Below, piece after piece: positions 20,181 to 33,048 of a stretch of DNA of 35,539 nt (position 1 is its first letter; every line of letters begins with the position of its first letter). Below the pieces are notes generated by a model, which made no database searches, was not told the origin of the DNA, and saw only the letters and a list, made by a program, of their open reading frames with translations. A program made the position numbers and the translations under genes. Origin of the DNA: Entrophospora sp. SA101 (lineage: Eukaryota; Glomeromycota; Glomeromycetes; Entrophosporales; Entrophosporaceae); the NCBI GenBank assembly GCA_958430865.1, contig CAUDNR010003558.1, positions 38,752 to 74,290 on the forward strand, read 5' to 3'.

Positions 20181-21573
20181 TTACGGAGAAGGTTCATTAT
20201 TTGACAATAGAGGAGTTTCTTCTGTTGGTATACAAATGTCACGTTTACAAATTGGACACTTTTAAAAAAAATAGGAGAAAAGAAAAATATTAATATTCAT
20301 TTCTTCTTGGTTAAAGAAATAATGGATTATCATAAAAAATTTAATACTCACAAATCTTTTTCTGGTGGTTAACCAGCTATCAATACATATTACATGAAAT
20401 TCATGTCTGCAAGGCATAATTCTCAATTCATCCTTGTCAACATAATCCTCCAAACATATAGCACATTCTTGAGGATCATTTTCTTGTCTTTTTGATAAAT
20501 AGAAAATCTTTGTAGGCAAATTACCAACAACTTGTTGAGGTGCAATTTCTTGTTTACGTCTTTGACGTTGACGAATGTGCCATAAAACATAAATAAATAT
20601 CATCATAATCGTTGGGAACAAAATTATGACAATAATTATATCTAATAATGGCCTATAATAAAATAATCATATAAAAAAATTAATATTTGATAATTAATCG
20701 TTCAAACAATGATGACAATTGATTCGTTATTACCACTGTAAAAGATCATCTTTAATAAGTTGTATCTTTAAAGGATTTCGATTTACTAATAAAGAAAGTA
20801 ACCGAAGTTCTCTATATTCATTTTGTGCAATAAATACTGATGGAATCTCTACATCTGAAGTATCTCCTAAAAGTTTCATTCAAGCATGAAGAATGAAAAA
20901 TATTTCTTGTTTAATTTTATCTTATTTTATTTTATTTTTTTTTAAAAAAGCTAGCAAGTAAATAAGAATAAAAAACATATTTACCTGTAGCATACATTGT
21001 TATTAAACTATTGCGCTCATTGTCACCCACAACAACAGCAATAGCACCAGATGCTTGCATATTACGTATTTTATCAATAAATGAACACTGGCCACGCTCT
21101 ACAAGAGCTATCCAATTTTTAGTTTCAATTTTTTTTTCTAATTTCAAACAACCTTTCTGATTATCAACCTCAATAGATTCTATTGGAATAAGATTGCCGA
21201 TAAGTCCTTCTTCTGTTAACCGTGGACCAAAAGCAGCCATTCTATCTTGATATGTTACATTTGTTGCCTTATTATTTTTATAAAAAAATTGATGAATAAT
21301 GAAATGAAATATCATTAATCAAACGATTAAAAAACAACAAGAATCATTGATCAGATTTTTCCTAAATAATTTAAATTTAACAAAGAATATTCATTCATCC
21401 TTGTTTAATGAATTTTTTAAACAAATCAGTTATTTACTCATAATAAAAGAACTTACCACCACAAGGATGGTTGCATCAGCCGCTATGGTACCAAAATGAC
21501 ACCAGTGAACAACAAAAAGACAATGTGCAAAGAGCAGTAATAATAAAAATCGTCTAATCATTTTTAATAACAT
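20181..21573 (-). CDS. PA-TM-RING-H2 transmembrane E3 ubiquitin ligase
   Basis: Membrane E3 ligase of the RNF13/RNF128 (GRAIL) type, expected in the endomembrane system with a lumenal PA domain and cytosolic RING. Five exons: 21573-21457, 21267-20985, 20866-20734, 20652-20352 and 20258-20181. All introns are GT-AG, total 912 nt, 303 residues. Residues 1-31 form a signal peptide rich in Leu. The PA domain (about 45-165) shows [30 protein letters not shown] and VFIAQ. A transmembrane helix lies at about 183-202. The RING-H2 has all ligands: C241, C244, C259, H261, H264, C267, C279 and C282, in ECAIC...[11 protein letters not shown]...CPIC. The last zinc-binding pair is supplied by the final exon, which has a decayed tandem duplicate just downstream. 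Confidence 0.93.
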
Positions 21574-22916
21574 TAAAAGTGTGAATTCTTTTTTTTAAAA
21601 AAATATTAATTAATATTATTTGTTAATTAATATTTTTTTAAATAATAATGAAAAAATATTTTTTTCCCTTGCCACAAAGAAAATTTCAGGGATCAAATTG
21701 GAACAATTGTACTACTGCTATCTGCTTTTTAGGTCTTATTTAGCTTAATTATTATATTATTATTGTTTCTATTTTGATTTATGATTTATTAATTGGCTTT
21801 TTTGCATTATTTTATTTTTTTTACAAGATTTTTCTTTACATTCTTTCAATAAAATTTGAATGAGTTTGGAACTTCTAATTCACGAACTTTGCTTTTTAGA
21901 TCGGCCATAGTTCTTGGAAATCATATAATCCTCTCAATAATATACCCCAGAAATAACTGATCATTCAAAAACGGGTCATTGAAAAGCTTTTGTATCAATT
22001 AAATAATTTATTTCCTCGGAAATTCTTTTTTGGTTTCATTTTTTCTTTCTTTCATATAACAGTTAGTGTGATGTTATAATTTTAGTTTCATATCCAAGAT
22101 CCTTTAATATTGACCATAAACAAATATTTTATCCTCTTCAATGGCATCGATTTTTTTATGATTCTAGAGCTATTTCATCAAACAATTTAAGTGATTTTTC
22201 CATCCACCTTCATCAAGTCTCTCTCCGATTCATTCCATATTTTCTCGTCTTCTCTTAAGGGCCTATTTGTTAGGACGCAGGACCCCCTTAAACTGTATAC
22301 TGCGCCAAGAGGATGTGTCATTTGATTTATTTAGTTTTTTTAGTAGCCTCATTTTACATTTAATTATGACCAAAATAGGTATTTATCTGCAAAATTTGTC
22401 TTTCAATCAGGTTTTTTATTAAATAACACACGATCATTTTAGTATTTTAGTTAGCATCTGGGGAATTTTTTCGTAAATAACAACAGTTGTCTAATTAAAA
22501 TGAATTAATATCGTATGATTTTCAAATGATGCGTGTAAAAGGGCCCAATCATTTTGAGTTTCAAAATTTTATATTATTTAATATAAATATTAATATATAA
22601 TGATAATAATAAAATTTTGAACCCAAGTTTACGGTTATCATGTGATACCACAAAAAAATCATATTATACATTTGGTAATTTCATAATCATCTGCAAACAT
22701 ATAAAAATTGTCCGCAGAGATAGGAGTTATTATATAATCGCAGTTTGAATTCGTAGTCCAAAAAGATCATATATTGAGAAAATGAATTAATTAAGGAAAA
22801 AATAAACATCAAGTGTCAGATTAAACAAACCATCAACGAATGTGCAAGTGCTGCTTTCGTAATCATTTTGAGGAACAATTGGAATGATTGTAACCTAATA
22901 AAAAATCACAATAGGA
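21574..22916. other. Intergenic region upstream of PA-TM-RING and left of copy 2
   Basis: About 1.3 kb, AT-rich, with no supported gene. A hairpin-like inverted repeat (TTTCAAAATTTTAT ... ATAAAATTTTGAA) lies at about 22560-22622, and a GC-richer patch (GGACGCAGGACCCCC) near 22274. The sequence changes to the duplicated segment at 22917 without visible homology to the left flank of copy 1. Confidence 0.4.
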
Positions 22917-23256
22917 ACATTATAAATATATATATCCTTTATTTTCTTTATTTTTTAGAAATAATTTTATTTTAGATAATAAATAGGGGGTGTAAAAGAA
23001 AGAGGAAACAAAATTTTTATTTACAATAAATATAACGTTTGTGTTAGTGTTGTTGTTTTCTTTAAGAGAAAACTAATAAATATTATGAATATCATAGGTC
23101 CCCAAAAAACTTTTAATTGAGGACCCTGAAAAATTCGAAGGCTTGGAGGTTTTGTTTTGTTTACGACTATCTTGCAACATTGTAAAAATAGCATTTGTGG
23201 AAAAATAAAAAGTAAATAATGTAAAGCCCAAAAAATCGTGCATTATTAATACTTAT

Positions 23257-23751
23257 TTATTGAATTATATTACAAGAATTTTGATAACCATCACCATACA
23301 AAACATTATTTTGTTCATCACAACTTTCAGCATATTGATTATTATGACAACCAGCTCCTTGGTAATCATCCATAGATTGATCACAATAACTCATATATAA
23401 AGGATCGCGCCGGCAGGCAACCATATAAGAATTTTCACCTTGATTAGACCATGATAGTTGTTCGCTGCAATCATCACAGCATTGAACCGAATGGCTTTCT
23501 TGGCTACAATATTCATAATTATTGTCATATGCTTCACCACCACTTTCAATAAATTTTGGCCCACCACACGATAATGGTAGTTCTCCATCATATAATTGTG
23601 CTCCTGTACCCACTCCTAATGGTAAAGGTTGTATTTCGTCACGTTTATTATTGTTATCAGATGTAATTGAGAATTTAGGTAATGCAAAAGTTGTACTAAC
23701 AATGGATGTGATGATTATAATCGTAATGATATAGATTGTGATTTTCAACAT
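23257..23751 (-). CDS. Cysteine-rich small secreted protein with Kex2-type site (copy 2)
   Basis: Translation identical to the copy at 5101-5595: 164 residues, signal peptide 1-23, KR at 36-37, ten cysteines including CC-x2-C. Its downstream neighbour differs: beyond the 340-bp shared flank comes unique intergenic DNA, not a RhoGAP gene. Both copies retain the same upstream region, so both would be expected to share regulation. With no amino-acid difference there is no sign of divergence of function. That fits either a very recent duplication or two alleles. Confidence 0.8.
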   Translation of the reverse strand: MLKITIYIITIIIITSIVSTTFALPKFSITSDNNNKRDEIQPLPLGVGTGAQLYDGELPLSCGGPKFIESGGEAYDNNYEYCSQESHSVQCCDDCSEQLSWSNQGENSYMVACRRDPLYMSYCDQSMDDYQGAGCHNNQYAESCDEQNNVLYGDGYQNSCNIIQ

Positions 23752-24015
23752 TTTTAATTTTTATTCTTTTGCTTTCTTTCTTGGGAAAAATATTTTGATT
23801 GAAGAAATTGAAGAGAACATCTAGTTGAATAGTTTCTTATATAGTTATTATAATAATTGTTCTTTAATTAATCAATCAATTTGTTTAAATTATTTATTAT
23901 ATTAATTAAACAGCCAGCAATATAAAAATTTATTAATCAATTAAATCATTTAATGAATTCACTTTATTTATTTATATATTGATAGGTGTGTGCACATTTT
24001 ATGTTACACCAATAA

Positions 24016-26502
24016 TCAATTTGCAAGGCAAATAGTTTTTTGGTCAGTAAAGAAATCGAGACTGTATTCACCTCCTTCTTTTCCCAAACCTATTTATCAA
24101 CATTGATTTAAAAAAATATATATACATAATGATTTTTTTTAATTCAAATTAACAATAAATCACAATCACAAATAGTTGATTATTTACTTACCGCTTTTTT
24201 TTACTCCACCAAATGGCAATCCCAGATCTCTAATCAACCAACAATTTACCCATACAGTTCCCGCTTGTATTGCTTCAGCAACACGCCTTGCACGTTTACC
24301 ATTTCCACTCCATACCGAGCAACTTAAACCATATTCAGTATCATTTGCATACTCTATAACTTCTTCCTCACTTTCAAATGTATGAATAGTCACAACCTAT
24401 ATCATTCATATATATATGTGTGTGTATGTTGATTATATTATATTTGGAGGTTATAATAAATGATGAACCAAGGTGCTATTTGTATTACTTACAGGTCCAA
24501 AAATCTCTTCTTGTGCTACACGACAAGATGGCTTAACACTAATTCAATTAATTTAAATTTTTGATCAATTAATTTAAACGACAAATGAAACAATCAATAA
24601 AAATAATATTTACTTTGTGATAACTGTTGGCTCAACGAAATAACCTCCACACAATTCACCATCATCCATCAATTTACGTTTACCACCACACTCAATAACA
24701 CCACCCTCTTGTTTTGCTAACTCAATATATCCAAGCACTTTTTCCATATGTTGTTTACTAACCAATGCACCAACTTGAGTTCTGGAATCTTTAGGATCGC
24801 CAACAATCAATTTCTGAGCTTTTTCAATGAATGAGCTGAGGAATTTTTTATAAATAGTTGATTGAACAAATATTCGAGATCCACATAAACAAATCTAATG
24901 ATATATTTATAATTAATAATAATCATAATGATAATAATAATGTAATTATGTTGTTTAGTACCTCTCCTTGATTACTAAAAGCTGCTTTAATACTTGTGTC
25001 AACAGCATTATCAAAATCGCAATCATCAAAAATTATATTGGGATTTTTTCCACCTATGCAATATATTGTGTGATTTAATTATTGAAGAGGGGGGAAAAAA
25101 CCATAAAACTTTTTTATTATTTTTTACCAAGTTCCAATGAAAGTTTTTTGAAAAATGGCGCACTCGTTTCAAGAACCTTTTTTCCAGTCACAGTTCCTAA
25201 AACGCACAAAAAGAATAAATATATTATAGTTTTTTTTTACAAACGCAAATGCACAAGTATATATATGTAAATGAAATACCCACCTCCTGTGAATGAGATT
25301 AATGGAACTTTTGGATGAGAAACTAAAGCTTGACCTGCATTTGATCCTAAGTAATAAAGCTCATATTATTATTGTTTTATTCTTCTTTTTGAAAAAAAAA
25401 ATAAATGAATATGAATATGAATATGAATATAAAAACCTGATCCAAACACAATATTAACAACACCATCAGGTAAACCAGATTCCTTAAGAACAGAGCAAAA
25501 CACTTTTAAGGAAATCAAATCAGGTTAGATTGGATGTAAAACTCATTATTATTATTTATTTTCATCTTCCTTTGAAAAATAATTATATTAATCTATTGTA
25601 TGCAAGGAAATATTTACTGGATGCAGTAACACTTGTAAGTTCACTAGGTTTTACTACACATGTACATCCAGCTATTTCAGGAAAAAAAATTCTTGTTAGT
25701 TATTTATATTTATATTATTAATTTTTATGATTTGATTTGGATTTTTACCTGCAATACATGGAGCCAGTTTCCATGTTAAAAGATATAATGGTCTTTAAGT
25801 AGGAAGGAAAAAATAAATTTATTAATTAATAATTGATTAATTGCTCAATTTGTTGATCAATCAATTATAAAATATACTTGCAAATTCCACTAATTATTAG
25901 AAAAATCAAATTTAATAAAAAATTTAGTACGGAAATAGTACAAATAAACAAATAAAAAGAATTACAGGGGAAATCAATCCAGCTACGCCAATAGGATATC
26001 TTTGAACATAGCTTAATGAAACACCATCCAACACATGAGCTTTTTCTTGTGTGTGAAGAATGTAACCAGCAAAATATCTAAAATTATAGATCGATCTATT
26101 AATGTCAACATTGGTTGCAAAAGTAATAGTTTTGCCTTGATCTTGTACTTCAGCTTCAGCAAATTCATTTAATCTAGCTTCAAGTAAATCTGCTATTTTG
26201 TACATAATTTTTGATCTGATTTGTACTGATGTTTTTGACCATTTTAAAAATGCTTTTTGAGCAGCGTGTACTGCTTGATCTATTTCTTGTTTACTAGAAT
26301 CTGGAATTTTTGCATGAACCTTTATATAGTATTTTATATACATATATATATATAAGTTATAATCATGATCCTTATAATTTTTACAATTTAAATATCTATT
26401 TCTTTTTTTTACCTTTCCAGTCGAAGGATTATAACTATCAATATAGCTTTCTTCTTTTAGAGATAAAAATTCTCCACCTATAAAATTTTTTAATAGCAAC
26501 AT
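24016..26502 (-). CDS. ALDH8-type aldehyde dehydrogenase, copy 2
   Basis: Same 13-exon structure as copy 1, shifted by 18156: 26502-26413, 26319-25966, 25889-25882 (8-nt microexon), 25792-25749, 25671-25618, 25502-25437, 25346-25284, 25196-25128, 25053-24962, 24894-24614, 24538-24493, 24396-24192 and 24089-24016. It encodes the same 481-residue protein with Asn150, Glu248 and Cys282 and the same GC-AG intron after the microexon. No disabling change was seen. Predicted to oxidise 2-aminomuconate 6-semialdehyde or a similar semialdehyde with NAD; substrate assignment rests on resemblance to ALDH8A1 (NQGEICLCGSR, NCWLIR). Confidence 0.9.
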
Positions 26503-26727
26503 TTTTCTTATTGAAAAAAAAAGTGAGAAAAAGTAACAATTATTTAACCAATTATATTTATTTTTGATTATTTATTTGTTTATTATATATACAAATATAG
26601 ATTGATAATGAATGAAAATCAGCACATTTAATTAAAAAAAAAGGAAAAATTGAAATTGTTCATAAAATTAAAAAATAAAATGATATAATCATAACACTAT
26701 TATTAAATTGTTATTAAACCATTATCG

Positions 26728-27546
26728 TTATTCTCCTACATCAAAATTTCCATCCGATGGCATTCTTAATGCGGCAAAAACTTTTTTCATTGAATCAACA
26801 ATTAATTCATTGGTTGGTGGTGGTGAAGGTGGTGAAGGTGCAGAGATTGATGTTATTGTTGATAATGCCGGTTTTCTCTAATTAATAAAAAATTATGTTA
26901 TTAAATGATATTTTAAAAAGAATGAGAATAAATTTTGTTGACTAATTTTACCTTGATTTTAAATTCTTCGACAGATCGATCTGTTATTTCTGGTTCCTGG
27001 TTTGAAGGTGATATTGTGGTCGTTGTTATCGGTATATTATCGTTATCATTATCAATAATAGGTATTGTGTTAGCGACATCTATATTTAAAGTTGCTGCAA
27101 TTTCTGCCATTTCTTTTTTAATTTTTTTCAGGCTAAAATGAATAAAAACGATTAAAATCAATTAAAAAACTATTTCTGATGTGGAAAAGTAACCTACATC
27201 CACTTTTCCACTACGTAATTCAACAATTCCAATATGACCAGTATGCTTTATAAAAAAATGATTTGAAAGCGTTAATAGAAGTTTAAGAGGTACGCGAGTT
27301 CAATTTCAAACTCGGTTCAGTTTCTTACACAAATTACACTTTATGTACAAAAATACTCACTTGAAAATTAGAAGGAAGACCAATCATTCCCTTTTGGATT
27401 TTTTTTTTTGTTTTCGCTATTTTTGTTTTATTCTTAAGGAACTTTACATTTGATAACTTATCATTATTGTCAGTATGGTAAGATTGAGAACTAATACCAG
27501 TTTCCTTGAGTTGTTTATCTGAGGATAAAGATGCACAATTTCCCAT
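26728..27546 (-). pseudogene. CRIB-domain small protein, copy 2, frameshifted in exon 3
   Basis: Exons correspond to 27546-27361, 27245-27198, 27132-26952 and 26877-26728. The N-terminus (MGNCAS, basic stretch) and the CRIB motif IGLPSNFQHTGHIG are intact. The A-run at the start of exon 3 has seven A instead of six (plus-strand T-run 27122-27128), so after Pro-Glu-Lys-Asn the frame meets a TAA. The product would be about 82 residues and lose the Pro-rich C-terminus but keep the CRIB motif. As the change is a homopolymer length difference, a sequencing error is as likely as a real mutation. Confidence 0.7.
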
Positions 27547-27949
27547 TCTTATTAATCGTAAAAAGATTTTTATTTTATTAAAAAATTAAAAATTAAAAAA
27601 AAATTATTAAATGTGTGTGTATATATATATATGCAATAAAATAAAAAAGTTTGTTTGGGGGGGAAGTTTTAGAAATGCAAATAATTTTTATTTTTAGCAT
27701 ACACACAAACAAACTCGCATTGTCTTTTTCTTTATTTAGAATTTATTAGCTTTTACATAAACTAAGTGATACAAGAAAAACTTCGTAGAGAGAGTTTATA
27801 ATTATTATAATTTACAAAAAGTACGAGCGAACAGAGTGAACAAACGGTGCGAGCGCATAAAGTACATTGACTTTATTAAACTGAATGCTTTGGGAAGCCT
27901 GAGAACAAAAATCAAGCTTGGAAAAATCACCTGACTTAATTCAATTTTC

Positions 27950-28153
27950 TTATACGGCTAGACCCGCAATTTCGCCTTGCAGATCTTTCCATTCGTAAGG
28001 AACTAATCGCTTATTGTTGTTGTTATCATTGTTATTATATTCGAGTGTGAACGATTGGCACTCCTCGGTCAATAAGTAAAGGTTTTTTCTTTCAATATGA
28101 AAGGGTAAACATATCACTATAGTTAATAATCTTTGAGGTTTTTCCATCTGCAC
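27950..28153 (-). CDS. Hypothetical small ORF or terminal exon (copy 2)
   Basis: Same 67-codon frame as at 9793-9996, with the same acceptor-like sequence before ATGGAAAAACC. No recognised domain and no upstream exon identified. Confidence 0.38.
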   Translation of the reverse strand: MQMEKPQRLLTIVICLPFHIERKNLYLLTEECQSFTLEYNNNDNNNNKRLVPYEWKDLQGEIAGLAV

Positions 28154-31100
28154 ATAAAAAATTTTTTCAGAAAATAACTTCCAAATTTGGTTAGCATCCC
28201 GCCATTTATCAAGTCAAAGATTCCTTATTAATATTAATGACTTTTTTCAATTTAATAGATTACATAAATGTGAAGCATAATAAATTATATTTCTAAAATA
28301 GTTGTTAATGATAAAGTTGTTCAGCCGCCCCTCCATATTTTATGATATTTTTTTCAGTGTTACCATGCATTGAATTATTCACCGGTAATTAAACAGTTTC
28401 AGATATATTAATATATATATATATGTATATATATGTATATATATGCGAAATTGCGTAGTTCATGTTTTGAAATCGGCGTTATGGCAACACAGAAGTTGTG
28501 ACTTGTATTGTACGCGATTGTTTTTCTAAATCTCTTTTTTCTTAACGGAATACAGCCTAGGAATCTAAAATTGCAGTTATATAAAAAAAATTACTATTTC
28601 CCTTCTTTATTTATTCATCTATCCATTCGTCCATCCATTTGCCAATTTATACATATACATTCTTGTCAGAATAATAGCTTATAAGCGTAATAATAAATAT
28701 AAAATAAATAATACATATGAAATTAATCAATTAATACAAACAGTTAATTTAATTTGATATACTACCAAAAGAAATTGTATGTTTAGATTGGTTGGTATGC
28801 ATCGAGAACAAAAGATCCTAATACTAATTATATAACTCTGTCACATGTGGCAAAAGATTATTTTTCAATACAGGCTACGAGTGTATATAAAGTGAACAAA
28901 TGTTTAGCATTGCTAAAAATATATTCGAAATAGGTTAGATTCGGAAAGGCACAAACGAGTCTATGCCTAAAGATCTGGTTTGAAGCAGAAATTGTTTCAA
29001 TCTAATTTTATGTATTATAATAAAATAATAAGCTGTTTTTAGCTTAAATAATATTACAAATATTTTTATGTTTTAAAAACAAAGCTTGAGACTTTTTCCG
29101 AGGACTTTTTCAAGACTTTAAGTCCCAATATAGGATTGTCATGACCGATTAACATCTTTAATCAGGAACCCTGACCACAAGATCTAATCTTATAACAAAG
29201 GTTCGTTATAAGGGTACATCTCTTTTTGTATATTACAAACACGATTTTTGGAGTTAGCGAAAAAATACAATCAATGCAATATTTGACGATAATACTATCT
29301 TTGGAAATTTTCGAAAGAAAAGGAAAAAACTGTACACAAAATTGATTACGTTGTGTATAAACCCGATCATTTTTCGCTATCATGATCGTAAGCATTCTTT
29401 CAAATTTTTTAAAACGTTCAAAGGCTGTATTTATATAATTATAACAAAAAAAAAATATCATTTAATTAAAATTAAACAATCTGGAATTGATTCATTACTG
29501 TTAAAGGAATCAACTAGGTTTTTTTGAAAATGTAAAGAATATTCTTTCCTGCTACTACTGTACTAAAAAAGCATAATGGATTAATTTCCTATTAATTTCC
29601 TTATTGAGCGGGTCAACCATGTCTTTTTTGAGAATACTTTTCCCGCCACTAAAAAAACAATAATTTCATTATTGATAAAGGAATCAACCAAGCTTTTTTT
29701 GGATGTAAAGAATATTTTTTCCAAAAAGCATAATAATTAAAAAAAAAGTTACCCAGTTTTTTTTTTGGCGTTAAGTTCAATAAAATTTAATTTTGATCAT
29801 CAACCAATCAAAAACTCTTCTATATGTAAATAACAATATTTTTATCAAAGAAAACGACAAATTCAGTATTTTTAAGAAAGGGAAATTCTAAAAAAACAAT
29901 AGTGACAATTATTGAGCTGAAACTCTACATTCTACTTATTCTACTTGAGAATTATTGTCAAACAACAATCACCACTGTTGGTGTTACTAATACTAATATT
30001 AATACTAATACTAATATTAATACTAATACTAATATTAATACTAATACTAATATTAATACTAATACTAATACCGTAAGTTAAATTCTTTCATAATTTAGAG
30101 GATGAAAATAGCTAAAGCCAAATCATTATTATAGATAAAAAGGAAAAATAAAAAACTTGCTTTTATTTAGTTCAAGCTCTAGTTAAACTAGATTTTGACT
30201 TCTTTATTATCTATTTTTAGACTAATCGATATTGATAAGTAGATTTAACAAACATCTTGTCAACATCTACTACAACGAATACTACTAAAAAAAAACAAGA
30301 AAATCATGGAAAAAAGAAGTTAATTCAGGTATGAAATTTATGGCGTGCTTAAATTTATAATATTAAAGAAATGATATTGATGACACTGAAAACAGATCGC
30401 TATGCGATTAATACATGATATAAACTCGGAAGCCCCCGTAATCCATATAATAAAAAAATGTAAATTAACAATTCCAATATATACAAAATTAAAAAATATA
30501 ATTTATTAAAAATATACATTTTTTCCGAATAATAGACATTTTTAAATTTTGTTACATCGCTAAGATATAATCTTATTCCTCAACTACTTTCAGTCACCAG
30601 TCAAAAAAAGGTATGCATACTTTTAATATCATTTTAAATGTTCCAATCATTGCAATATCTATTCATTTTAGGTCGTTAATTAGAATTGGTATATTTGATG
30701 GTATAATAGCAGTAAATATAGAAGCAAAAAATTTGATAAAGGAAAAGTTAAAAAATTGACATCTTAAGTATAGTAAACAACAATAATATCTTGATATCAG
30801 TTGTATGTTAACTTGGATTAGAAAGGCTCGTGATTTGGTATTCAAAGACATTTATAAAGCTAGCGTAATCAGTGATCATGCCATATTAGAGGTTTGTTGT
30901 ACGAATTTGATGGTAAATTATTATTATAGTGTACGAAAACTTGATTTTTCCCAAAATTTTAAGTGTATGAAATCGTATATTTGTTCGATATACCGACAGA
31001 TTTTATAAAATTTATTAACGTTGACAGAAGTGATAAAGGAAGCCAAACTTACAAAGACATCGTTTCAAGGCTTTCCCGGAATCACTCCTATTTTATTAAT

Positions 31101-31348
31101 AATCATTAGGAAGCCCTAGTCTGGCTCTAAAAAATTTTATTATGATGAAAAAAGTCACTTGTTAAAAGAAAAACAACGAAAATTTTTTTTTGGACAACAA
31201 AAAATTTTGTTCGTGTAATGGTTATAATGAATGCAATGTCCTGCGGCTGGTAAGAAATTCTCAGAAACTGATTCAAATACTTTTTTTAAAGACAATAGTG
31301 GTGACAATAATAATGATAAGTATAAAGAAAACTTAATTTATTCATTAC
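28154..31348. other. Long gene-poor AT-rich interval (copy 2)
   Basis: Counterpart of 9997-13191, with the same TA repeat, minisatellite and weak ORFs. No gene is supported. Confidence 0.4.
29986..30071. repeat. 18-bp minisatellite, 4.8 copies (copy 2)
   Basis: Same array and unit number as 11829-11914. Identity at a normally unstable repeat suggests very recent common origin of the two copies. Confidence 0.95.
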
Positions 31349-31468
31349 CTTCACCGTATTTAATTTCAGTCCAATCAACAATATGATAAATTCTTTCTTT
31401 ACAAACGTATTTTATTGTTGATGTTTTTGTGGTGCCAGTCGGGTCACCTATTATCAACATCTTAACAC
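31349..31468 (-). pseudogene. Degenerate Rad17-like P-loop exon (copy 2)
   Basis: Same sequence as 13192-13311, with a P-loop-like GDPTGTTKTST and splice signals on both sides. No neighbouring Rad17 domain was found. Confidence 0.45.
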
Positions 31469-31799
31469 CTTGTAAAATGTTCTATTTATATTTTTTTGAT
31501 GATTTTTTTCAATTAGATGAAAGGTAAATTGTCATTATTATTGTTGTATATTTGCATTTTTGTTGACATTTTCAAACATGTCACCAAGTGCCTCATCAAC
31601 TTATTTTCTTCCCTAAATATTATAGATAAAAGGTGATTAATTAAATTAATTAATCAACCAACAAGTCCATGTCCATATATTAAAAAAAAAACTAACCTCG
31701 GACAGATCATCGGAGGCACATTTTTTTTTTTAAAAAAAAAAACAATTAATATTAAACTAGAGTGACGACAAGTGCCGATAACCACCATTATTACGATAA

Positions 31800-32117
31800 T
31801 CACTTACTCGCGTTGTTCTTTTCCTGTTTCTTTGTTTCTTCTTTGGCAGGCATTTTGAGAAAATTAATTTTTTTTATTACACTACTCAAAATTAAGTTCC
31901 TGAAAAAACAATAAGAAAGAAAAAATGAAAATTTATTATTATTATTATTGGCACTTGGTGTTTGTACAAAGATTTTTTTGACATGATTGGAATTTTTTTC
32001 TTTGGAGGAACAATTTATTTTGACAGATGGCAAAACATGAGTGAATGTTGTTTGGTTTGGTTCTGAAGGCGTGTTAATAACTAACCTGAAGCACTTTTTT
32101 TTAATTTGTATTGACAT
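31800..32117 (-). CDS. Hypothetical ORF (copy 2)
   Basis: Identical to the frame at 13642-13959. It probably consists of two exons around a short intron, ends in a GTAAGT donor, and may belong to the Rad17-like remnant downstream. Function unknown. Confidence 0.35.
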   Translation of the reverse strand: MSIQIKKKCFRLVINTPSEPNQTTFTHVLPSVKINCSSKEKNSNHVKKIFVQTPSANNNNNKFSFFLSYCFFRNLILSSVIKKINFLKMPAKEETKKQEKNNASK

Positions 32118-32563
32118 GTCTTTTAGTTATTATAAATATTATAATGAAATCAAAACGCGGACAGATCTTGGTGGATAATTGTGATGATGATAAATGAACA
32201 ATTGGTATTTCACTTTTGCTTTTCGTTATTAATATTAATATTATACTCGAAGGGAAATCATCACAAAGTTAGCCTATAAAATTAAATGTCCACCATGCTT
32301 TTTTATTGCTTTACATGATTGGCAAAACACGAATTAATATTAACCGGAATTTGAATTAACTTTTTTGTGCCAATCAATTGTTTACAACAAATTTTTTTGT
32401 TCTTAATATTATTTATGGTAATAACAAAATTAATAATCTATCTATCTTTTATGCTAAAAATTTTTTCATGTGGATGGATATGACTAAATTAAATCAAAGT
32501 AATAGTAGATGTTACACTTCCGTTTATCTTATTGGAAAATTTAACTAGCTGATTTGTAAAAAT
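32118..32563. other. Intergenic AT-rich spacer (copy 2)
   Basis: Counterpart of 13960-14405. Nothing recognised before the MITE. Confidence 0.4.
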
Positions 32564-33048
32564 TAGTGATGTTAGCCGGCTAAGGAATTTTTAAACGGCT
32601 CAGCCGGCCAAAAAAATTTCTCTGGACATTCATTTTTAAATCTGGAATTTTAGTGCAGTATTCAATGGCATAGACATTTAGTTGAGATGGGTCCACCTAC
32701 ATTACTTAGAATGACAAAAAAACCATACATTTACTCAAAAAACAAAAAAACAATACTTCATAACAGGATAAAAGTCATAGAGTTTCTATTCGTAATACAA
32801 AATTCTTATTTTTACTCGAATAATAATTATTATTCGTTCTATTCGAATTATTATTATTTGTTTTATTTGTTTTATTCGTTTATTCGAATAAAACTTTCAA
32901 TGTAATTCGAACACTCAAATTCATAACGATAGTAGTAGTGATAATAATAATACTGGCAAGCTTAGTACCATCTGAAAAGGGGTTTTCGTCAACTGGGATT
33001 TATTAAGTTCTTAGCCGGCCAAGGTTTTTCTATCGGCTAACATCACTA
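32564..33048 (+). mobile_element. Complete hAT-type MITE (485 bp)
   Basis: Begins TAGTGATGTTAGCCGGCTAA and ends CGGCTAACATCACTA, giving terminal inverted repeats of about 15 bp followed by subterminal GCCGGC motifs. No 8-bp target duplication is visible (GTAAAAAT left, CCCGATTC right). Duplication copy 2 ends inside it, at 32685. A reverse-oriented relative lies at 34042-34577 on the other side of a hAT transposase remnant. Confidence 0.75.

Larger units (their letters stand above)
22917..32685. repeat. 9.77-kb direct duplication, copy 2
   Basis: Second copy of 4761-14527. Here the left flank is unique intergenic DNA rather than the RhoGAP gene, and the right end continues into a complete MITE. 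It differs by one extra T in 27122-27128 and one extra A near 31732-31742. The other gene features keep the same exon structure as copy 1. Confidence 0.95.

Noticed and set aside
32687..32905. Plus-strand Tyr/Ser/Asn-rich ORF
   Set aside because: Falls inside the MITE and reflects its TTATT-rich body, not a gene.
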